Position numbers and translations under genes: made by a program. The notes beneath the pieces were generated by a model that saw nothing but the letters and a program-made list of their open reading frames with translations, was not told the DNA's origin and did no database searches. A DNA stretch of 12,573 nucleotides, taken from NCBI GenBank assembly GCA_002691885.1, contig NZJB01000004.1:30655-43227 (forward strand). Direction: 5' to 3'. Below are positions 8,216-12,573 of this stretch, piece after piece. Origin of the DNA: Gammaproteobacteria bacterium. GTDB taxonomy: Bacteria > Pseudomonadota > Gammaproteobacteria > Pseudomonadales > Pseudohongiellaceae. How positions within the stretch are numbered: the first letter of the stretch is position 1; every line of letters starts with the position of its first letter.

Positions 8216-9241
8216 CTATTGTCGGTCCCGGAACAGATCAGCCACACGATCGATTTCTGCTGTCGCATCACGGGCTCGGGCCGCCTTAAGCATATTCGCC
8301 ATCCCGTAATTGCCCTCATGGCAGGCATATTCGTAAAGTTGCGCGTCAACTTTGGTCAGCGGCAGACTCACCGAGACCGGTGCGCTGAATGTATCCGGAT
8401 CGGTAATGGTGTATACATAGCTGATTAAACGCGGCCCCACTTTCGTGAGTCGCTCTACCAGCAATTTGTTTCTCGACGAGCCGTAGCCGGCAAAGCTCTG
8501 AGTCAGGCCGTTGAAATTACGGGTCTCGATGACCAGCGTGCTACCTTCCCACCGACCGCGGGAGTCGCCGGACCAAAGACCGATGTCATCGGATAGCCGG
8601 CCGTTCCCACGCAAGGAAATCATTCGCGCATCGTGCACCATCTCCGCAAGAATCACGACAAAGTCGCGATTCTGCACGATCTGTATGTTGTTGTTATATA
8701 CGCTGGGCATCAGCTGCGGCATGTTGTTGAAACCAACGAGGCAGCGTTCTGAAACACCCCGGTCTTCCGGGCCCGTCCGGCCGATACCACCAACAGCGAA
8801 GCGCACCGGTCGCGTTCCGGCCACATCACGCTCTCCGCCCGGCTGATGATTGATGCTGGCCTGAACAGACGGCAAGCGACCGTTGTCCGGCAGCACGATC
8901 AGCGAGGTGCGAACGCTATCGGTGTCGCTGCGGTTTTCCGCCCATATATTGTCATTATACAAGGCCTCAACTCCTTCAGCAGAGCGGACAGGGTCGCGAC
9001 TTCCAATCCGCAAAAGCCGCTGATCCTGCTCCGCCGTTATCTCCTCGGAGGTCAGGAACTGACGGTCGCCAAAGTGCGCCGGCCGCTGCAAGGGAACATC
9101 AGAGGAAAAATTCCAGACCCCCTGCAGATCTGGCTGGCCCCATTGGGTGAGGGCGGGCGCAGCGTCTTCAACTCCATGCAGTGGGCTGGCCAGTCCAAAC
9201 AGCATGCTCAGGGCTGAGAGGGACACATTACAGATTCTCAT
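8216..9241 (-). CDS. Secreted protein of an uncharacterised family
   Basis: A 341-residue protein with a short Sec-like signal peptide (about 1-23, ending PLHG). Near the mature N terminus is PDLQGVWNFSS (37-47), then PLQRP (50-54) and LTSEEI. Later come SERCLVGFN (164-172), GRWEGSTLVIETRNF (229-243) and YEYACHEGNYGM (303-314). I know this pattern from secreted proteins annotated only as hypothetical in Acidobacteria and environmental Proteobacteria; no function is established to my knowledge. Cys167 and Cys307 fall in the most family-like stretches and could form a disulfide. No catalytic motif is evident. It lies 158 bases downstream of the arylsulfatase stop on the same strand and 10 bases before the lipoprotein gene, with which it probably forms an operon. 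ATG 9241 lacks a good ribosome site; no better start keeps the signal peptide. Confidence 0.8.
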   Translation of the reverse strand: MRICNVSLSALSMLFGLASPLHGVEDAAPALTQWGQPDLQGVWNFSSDVPLQRPAHFGDRQFLTSEEITAEQDQRLLRIGSRDPVRSAEGVEALYNDNIWAENRSDTDSVRTSLIVLPDNGRLPSVQASINHQPGGERDVAGTRPVRFAVGGIGRTGPEDRGVSERCLVGFNNMPQLMPSVYNNNIQIVQNRDFVVILAEMVHDARMISLRGNGRLSDDIGLWSGDSRGRWEGSTLVIETRNFNGLTQSFAGYGSSRNKLLVERLTKVGPRLISYVYTITDPDTFSAPVSVSLPLTKVDAQLYEYACHEGNYGMANMLKAARARDATAEIDRVADLFRDRQ

Positions 9242-9347
9242 GGCGGGAGCTTATCATGGTCACACGCCAGACTAGGACCATGAATCCGACCGGCACACGC
9301 CCGCGATAATCCGACCAATGACCAGGGCGAGCGCCGCCAGTCGCACC

Positions 9348-9363
9348 TCCGGCAAAGGCCGGA
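9348..9363 (-). other. Perfect hairpin just downstream of the sulfatase stop
   Basis: TCCGGC and GCCGGA pair perfectly around a four-base loop, 36 bases past the sulfatase stop in the direction of transcription. No T-run follows on the minus strand, so it is not a standard intrinsic terminator. It could stabilise the 3' end of the sulfatase message or attenuate transcription into the next two genes; it could also be chance. Confidence 0.35.
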
Positions 9364-9399
9364 AACACTGCTACGCAGACGTCAGCAACAGGGAAAACA

Positions 9400-11091
9400 C
9401 TAGCGCCTGAACCCAGGGAGGATGGTTCTACCCCGGTTATATCCTTCTGGCATTGGCAAGACATTGTTGTTCGACGCCCATTCATTGTAATCGGCCAACA
9501 TCTCAGCCAGCAATTCTGGTTCCACTTGAGCCAGGTCATTCGCTTCACCAGGATCGGTCTTGATGTTGAAAAGATGCCATTCAGACTCATTCTGTTCAAA
9601 TCTATTGATTACGATCTTGTAGTCGCCTTTGAAGAGAGCGCCACTACCACCCATTTCGTAACCTATCGGCTCTGACGCGGTGTGGATTGGACCCGCTTGG
9701 TCCTGCAAGTAGGTTGAGAAATCTTTGCCCACGATTGGCTCTACCTCGCGAGTGAGCCAGCTACCACCGTGATCATTCACTTCGACAAGACTGAGTATGG
9801 TTGGCGCAAGATCCGTCACGAAGACAAATTCATCACTCAACTCTCCTCGCTGGGAAACACCGGGTCCTGACATAACCAGCGGCACGCGAAGACCACCCTC
9901 ATTCGCATGAAATTTATAGTAGGCCAGCGGTGAAGCTGCAACCGTCGCGTTGCTTGGACCAATCCCAACCCATGATCCTTTCTCCCCTAAATTCTCAATT
10001 CCAGTTTCATACCCGACCCTTTCAAACCAAGGATCCAATACTGAATTCGCAGTCGAGTTAATCAACGGCGAACCTTCTGCACCATTATCAGAAGTAAATA
10101 TAAAAATCGTGTTTTCATACTCTCCTATACTCTCCAAATAGGCCATCAATCTCCCTATGTGCATGTCCATTGCATCGACCATTCCCGCATAGACCTCCAT
10201 GCGTCTCGCATGATGCGCTCTCTGCTCATCAGTAAGGACATTCCAATCAAGAGTGCCAGGTGTCACTATGGCCTCTGTATTTTTTGGTATTACTCCAACC
10301 TCCTCAGCAGCGAGCCTCCGTCGTTCACGCATTACTGTCCAACCTTCGTCGTAGACACCCGCATATTTATCTGAAAATTCTCTGGGCGCCTGCACTGGCA
10401 TATGAACGGCTTGAAAGGGGATATACGCAAAGAACGGTTTGTCGTCCGATTCATTCGCATGGATGAACTCAATAGTCTTATCAATAAAGTACTCTGAAGA
10501 ATAAAAATCATCGGGCAGCGTATGCTTTTTGCCATCTGCATACCAATGCGCTTCATCGTAGATAGGCAAATAGGTACGTTGCTCCCAGTTATCCGCACCG
10601 GTGTCAGCCATTGCTATCGTGCGCTCAAAGCCCCGAGCTGACGGAAGCAACTCCGGGGTGTGCCCGAGGTGCCATTTCCCCGTCATGTAGGTGTGATAGC
10701 CGCTGTCCCACAGCAGGCTAGCCAAGGTCACCACGTTCTGGCTCAAAACGCCCTGATAATGATCATAGGCGAGCTGCTCCGGCGGAATCGACTCCGGAAT
10801 GTTTGGAACGCCATTACGGTGGCTGTCTACTCCCGTCAGCAGCATGGCACGGGCGGGGGCACAGTTCGCCGCCGTGTGATAGTTCGTGAACGAGAGCCCG
10901 GAGGCGGCCAGTCTAGCAATATTGGGCGTATCAATCTCGCTGCCGAATGGCGCAATATCGGTAAAACCCAGATCATCAGCAAGGATCAGCACGACATTTG
11001 GGCGTTCGTCATTCTGTGAGAGCGCAAAGTGCGAAAACAGCAGCGTGAAGCTCAGGGCTGCGGACCAGGCGTTACGGAATCGCCATTTCAT
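9400..11091 (-). CDS. Exported arylsulfatase, type I (formylglycine)
   Basis: The 563-residue protein has a signal peptide (about 1-25, basic start, ending FALS before Gln26). NVVLILADDLGF (32-43) supplies the calcium-binding Asp39/Asp40. The type I sulfatase core is NCAPARAMLLTG (76-87): Cys77-x-Pro79-x-Arg81 is the site where Cys is converted to formylglycine. TGKWHLG (137-143) gives Lys139 and His141, QAVHMP gives His230, and TSDNGAEG (333-340) gives Asp335/Asn336. All key residues are present, so an active enzyme is expected. It hydrolyses sulfate esters in the periplasm or outside the cell. The spacing of GWTVMRERRRL, GVIP and RRMEVYAGM resembles the Pseudomonas arylsulfatase group (perhaps SulfAtlas S1_4); the substrate is not determinable. 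No formylglycine-generating enzyme is in the window. A purine-rich leader holding GGGG and AAGG precedes the ATG. Confidence 0.95.
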   Translation of the reverse strand: MKWRFRNAWSAALSFTLLFSHFALSQNDERPNVVLILADDLGFTDIAPFGSEIDTPNIARLAASGLSFTNYHTAANCAPARAMLLTGVDSHRNGVPNIPESIPPEQLAYDHYQGVLSQNVVTLASLLWDSGYHTYMTGKWHLGHTPELLPSARGFERTIAMADTGADNWEQRTYLPIYDEAHWYADGKKHTLPDDFYSSEYFIDKTIEFIHANESDDKPFFAYIPFQAVHMPVQAPREFSDKYAGVYDEGWTVMRERRRLAAEEVGVIPKNTEAIVTPGTLDWNVLTDEQRAHHARRMEVYAGMVDAMDMHIGRLMAYLESIGEYENTIFIFTSDNGAEGSPLINSTANSVLDPWFERVGYETGIENLGEKGSWVGIGPSNATVAASPLAYYKFHANEGGLRVPLVMSGPGVSQRGELSDEFVFVTDLAPTILSLVEVNDHGGSWLTREVEPIVGKDFSTYLQDQAGPIHTASEPIGYEMGGSGALFKGDYKIVINRFEQNESEWHLFNIKTDPGEANDLAQVEPELLAEMLADYNEWASNNNVLPMPEGYNRGRTILPGFRR

Positions 11092-11141
11092 TTTTTCTTT
11101 TCCTTTCCCCTTCTTTTTTGCTTTTGCAGTCAGGCCATTGG

Positions 11142-11170
11142 AGTATAAACCACTGTATTTTTAGGTTCAC
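11142..11170 (-). promoter_or_regulatory. Candidate sigma-70 promoter of the sulfatase gene
   Basis: On the minus strand GTGAAC (11170-11165) and TATACT (11147-11142) are separated by 17 bases. The -10 matches the consensus in five of six positions; the -35 matches in only three. The -10 lies 50 bases before the sulfatase ATG, a normal distance. Confidence 0.4.
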
Positions 11171-11184
11171 CCCCATTATCCTGA

Positions 11185-11466
11185 TTGAATAAAAGCAAGA
11201 AAAATAAGCTCCGTAGGATCGGAATTTCTCGACGCTGTCCTATCAACAAATGCGTTGGCTCTGAGCTTTGGGTCGCACTTGTGCTGGGCCCGGGGGTGGA
11301 TGAGATTGCGATACGCCTGCGGGCAGGTAATTACAAACATGCCTTCACCGGCCAGCGGTGTACCAGTCAGGGGAGCCGCAGTCCAATTGTCGTGATCTAT
11401 CGGGAGTGCTCACAGATTGATGAGAACTTCCGGAGGGCTCTGGTCAATCGCGGCGTCATTGACTAA
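11185..11466 (+). other. Unassigned open stretch, possibly a gene relic
   Basis: A plus-strand frame is open for 93 codons from a TTG at 11185 to TAA 11466, with no ATG; GTG 11296 is the only plausible internal start and would give 56 residues. The stretch has codon-like composition from about 11221 but no clear ribosome site. It contains FTGQRCTS, which resembles the catalytic cysteine loop of aldehyde dehydrogenases, followed by Arg, IVV and DENF at spacings a few residues too long for that family. The neighbouring frame is also open (11189-11395). This could be a decayed gene fragment, a small real gene, or chance. I do not assign a product. Confidence 0.2.
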
Positions 11467-11531
11467 ATTAGGACCAGTCGGAAAAAGCTGAATAAAAATA
11501 ACCTTAACTCGCGACTCAGGGGGAATATCCC

Positions 11532-12573
11532 ATGGCAATAAGAATAAAAAACGTCCTTTCTATCGCGCCATTGTCAGTGGCTCTCCTAACTGCCAGCCCC
11601 TTAACATCGGTCCTGGGCCAGCAGAGCACAACGGTCAATGACGGTGACTGGAATACCTATTATGGAGGCGATTGGGCGCATCGCTATTCACCGCTGGATC
11701 AGATCAACGCAGACAACGTCAGCGAACTGGAACTGGCCTGGTCATTTTCAACGGAAAACTTCGGCACGACCGTAGACTACGCCAATCCCTCCACGCCGCT
11801 GGAAATCAATGGCGTTCTCTATGCCAATATCGCCAACACCCGTAACGTAGTGGCTCTCGATGCCACTAGCGGACAGTTGCTGTGGTTGTATCGCTACGAT
11901 GAGGGTGACCGCTACGACGAAGCGCCTCGAAAGGGGCCGGGCCGTGGTGTCGCGTTTTACAGCAAAGGCGATAAGCAGCGGGTGATAGACATTTCTCCAG
12001 GTTATCAGATGGTTTCACTGGATGCTGAAACGGGGATACCTGACGCGCAGTTTGGTGAGAACGGCATTGTCGATCTCTATCAGGGGCTGCGTAATGCTGA
12101 TGATCCCCGCTATCCGTATCCGGACATTGGCATCTCGGCGCCGCCGTTTGTGATGAATGACGTCATTGTGGTCGGCGCGGCCCACCGCACCGGCGGAAGG
12201 CCCCGATCAAAGTTCAATACCAAAGGGGATATCCGAGGCTTTGACGTTCATTCCGGCGAACTGCTTTGGACGTTTCACACGATCCCAGAGGCGGGCGAAT
12301 ACGGCTATGAGTCTTGGTTGAGCGGAAACGATATCACCGGCAATTCCGGGGTATGGGCCCCGATCTCAGGGGACCCCGGACTGGGACATGTGTACCTCCC
12401 CGTCGAAGATCCTACCGGTGACTACTACGGTGGCGATCGCCACGGCGACAATCTGTTTTCCAGCGGGATAGTCGCGCTGGATATAAAAACCGGTGAACGG
12501 CAGTGGCACTATCAGTTCATTCATCATGATATCTGGGACTGGGACTTACCCAATGCCCCTATCATTGCGGACC
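11532..12573 (+). CDS. PQQ-dependent dehydrogenase, N-terminal part (3' end outside window)
   Basis: The frame runs from ATG 11532 to the window edge without a stop, giving 347 residues; quinoproteins of this kind are usually 600-750, so about half is present. AGGGGGA (11518-11524) lies 7 bases before the ATG and fixes the start. Residues 1-29 form a signal peptide (Arg4, Lys6, hydrophobic core), so the enzyme is probably periplasmic, without the multi-helix membrane domain of membrane glucose dehydrogenase. Propeller repeats with tryptophan-docking pattern are seen at VALDATSGQLLW (107-118), GFDVHSGELLW (236-246) and VALDIKTGERQW (314-325). HHDIWDWDLPNAP (331-343) is the strongest family signature. 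The glucose/polyol dehydrogenase-like subgroup fits best (APRKGPGRGVA at 131-141), but the substrate is unknown. Any C-terminal cytochrome domain would lie beyond the window. Confidence 0.92.
   Translation, partial: MAIRIKNVLSIAPLSVALLTASPLTSVLGQQSTTVNDGDWNTYYGGDWAHRYSPLDQINADNVSELELAWSFSTENFGTTVDYANPSTPLEINGVLYANIANTRNVVALDATSGQLLWLYRYDEGDRYDEAPRKGPGRGVAFYSKGDKQRVIDISPGYQMVSLDAETGIPDAQFGENGIVDLYQGLRNADDPRYPYPDIGISAPPFVMNDVIVVGAAHRTGGRPRSKFNTKGDIRGFDVHSGELLWTFHTIPEAGEYGYESWLSGNDITGNSGVWAPISGDPGLGHVYLPVEDPTGDYYGGDRHGDNLFSSGIVALDIKTGERQWHYQFIHHDIWDWDLPNAPIIAD

Larger units (their letters stand above)
11092..11531. other. Divergent gap between the sulfatase and PQQ dehydrogenase genes
   Basis: This 440-base gap should carry the control region of both genes. 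Its left part is AT-rich, with a 28-base all-pyrimidine run (11092-11119) that gives the sulfatase message an all-purine leader, and a candidate minus-strand promoter. Its middle, about 11221-11466, is GC-richer and reads open in two plus-strand frames, treated separately. The right end has AGGGGGA at 11518-11524 as ribosome site of the dehydrogenase gene. No inverted repeat long enough to call an operator was seen. Confidence 0.6.

Noticed and set aside
8206..8349. N-terminal extension of the lipoprotein frame to ATG 8349
   Set aside because: It overlaps the end of the secreted-protein gene and would place 48 residues before an otherwise perfect lipoprotein signal, so ATG 8205 is the better start.
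9228..9599. 123-codon minus-strand frame overlapping the sulfatase 3' end and the following gap
   Set aside because: It starts inside the well-supported sulfatase in another frame, ends inside the next gene, and its translation has no domain or signal peptide pattern in the right place.
11189..11395. Possible cytochrome P450 C-terminal relic (SFGSHLC and VRG in one frame)
   Set aside because: The heme loop would need FxxGxxxC and two residues are missing; the distance from Cys to the end is also about 20 residues short. Kept only as a conflicting hint in the finding on this stretch.

Overview
The window looks like chromosomal DNA of a Gram-negative, aerobic, probably aquatic gammaproteobacterium. 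The signs are an Uup-type ABC-F protein, a TonB-dependent receptor ending in aromatic Phe, a YhhQ-type transporter, an LASC lipobox, a CxPxR arylsulfatase and a PQQ dehydrogenase. No phylogenetic marker is present, so the placement is an inference from gene content. No tRNA, rRNA, CRISPR array, transposase, integrase or att-like repeat was seen.

Layout. Bases 1-1002 (+) hold the C-terminal half of an Uup-like ABC-F ATPase. Bases 1217-3418 (+) encode a TonB-dependent receptor. Bases 3482-3922 (-) encode a small DUF4149-type membrane protein, divergent from a queuosine-precursor transporter of the YhhQ family (4054-4836, +). Bases 5022-7508 (+) encode a large exported zinc metalloprotease with HEVGHTLGYPH and a VMDYP Met-turn. 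It converges on a minus-strand cluster read from right to left: arylsulfatase (11091-9400), a secreted protein of an uncharacterised family (9241-8216), and a small unrecognised lipoprotein (8205-7654) starting 10 nt after the preceding stop. A gap of 440 bp then separates the sulfatase from a divergent PQQ-dependent dehydrogenase (11532 to the window end, +), which is cut off at 347 residues.

How the genes may work together. Six of the nine genes encode exported or outer-membrane proteins: the receptor, protease, sulfatase, uncharacterised secreted protein, lipoprotein and PQQ dehydrogenase. This fits capture and degradation of external organic matter. A sulfatase divergent from a PQQ dehydrogenase suggests desulfation followed by periplasmic oxidation of the freed alcohol or sugar, but no substrate can be read from the sequence. 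Uup and YhhQ are housekeeping or RNA-modification genes without an evident link to the rest.

I did not find a clear new multi-gene system. The best leads are the uncharacterised secreted-protein and lipoprotein pair, the divergent sulfatase/PQQ arrangement, and an unexplained coding-like open stretch in the gap between them. Starts were moved downstream from the longest open frame for the YhhQ protein, the metalloprotease and the lipoprotein, for reasons given in each entry.
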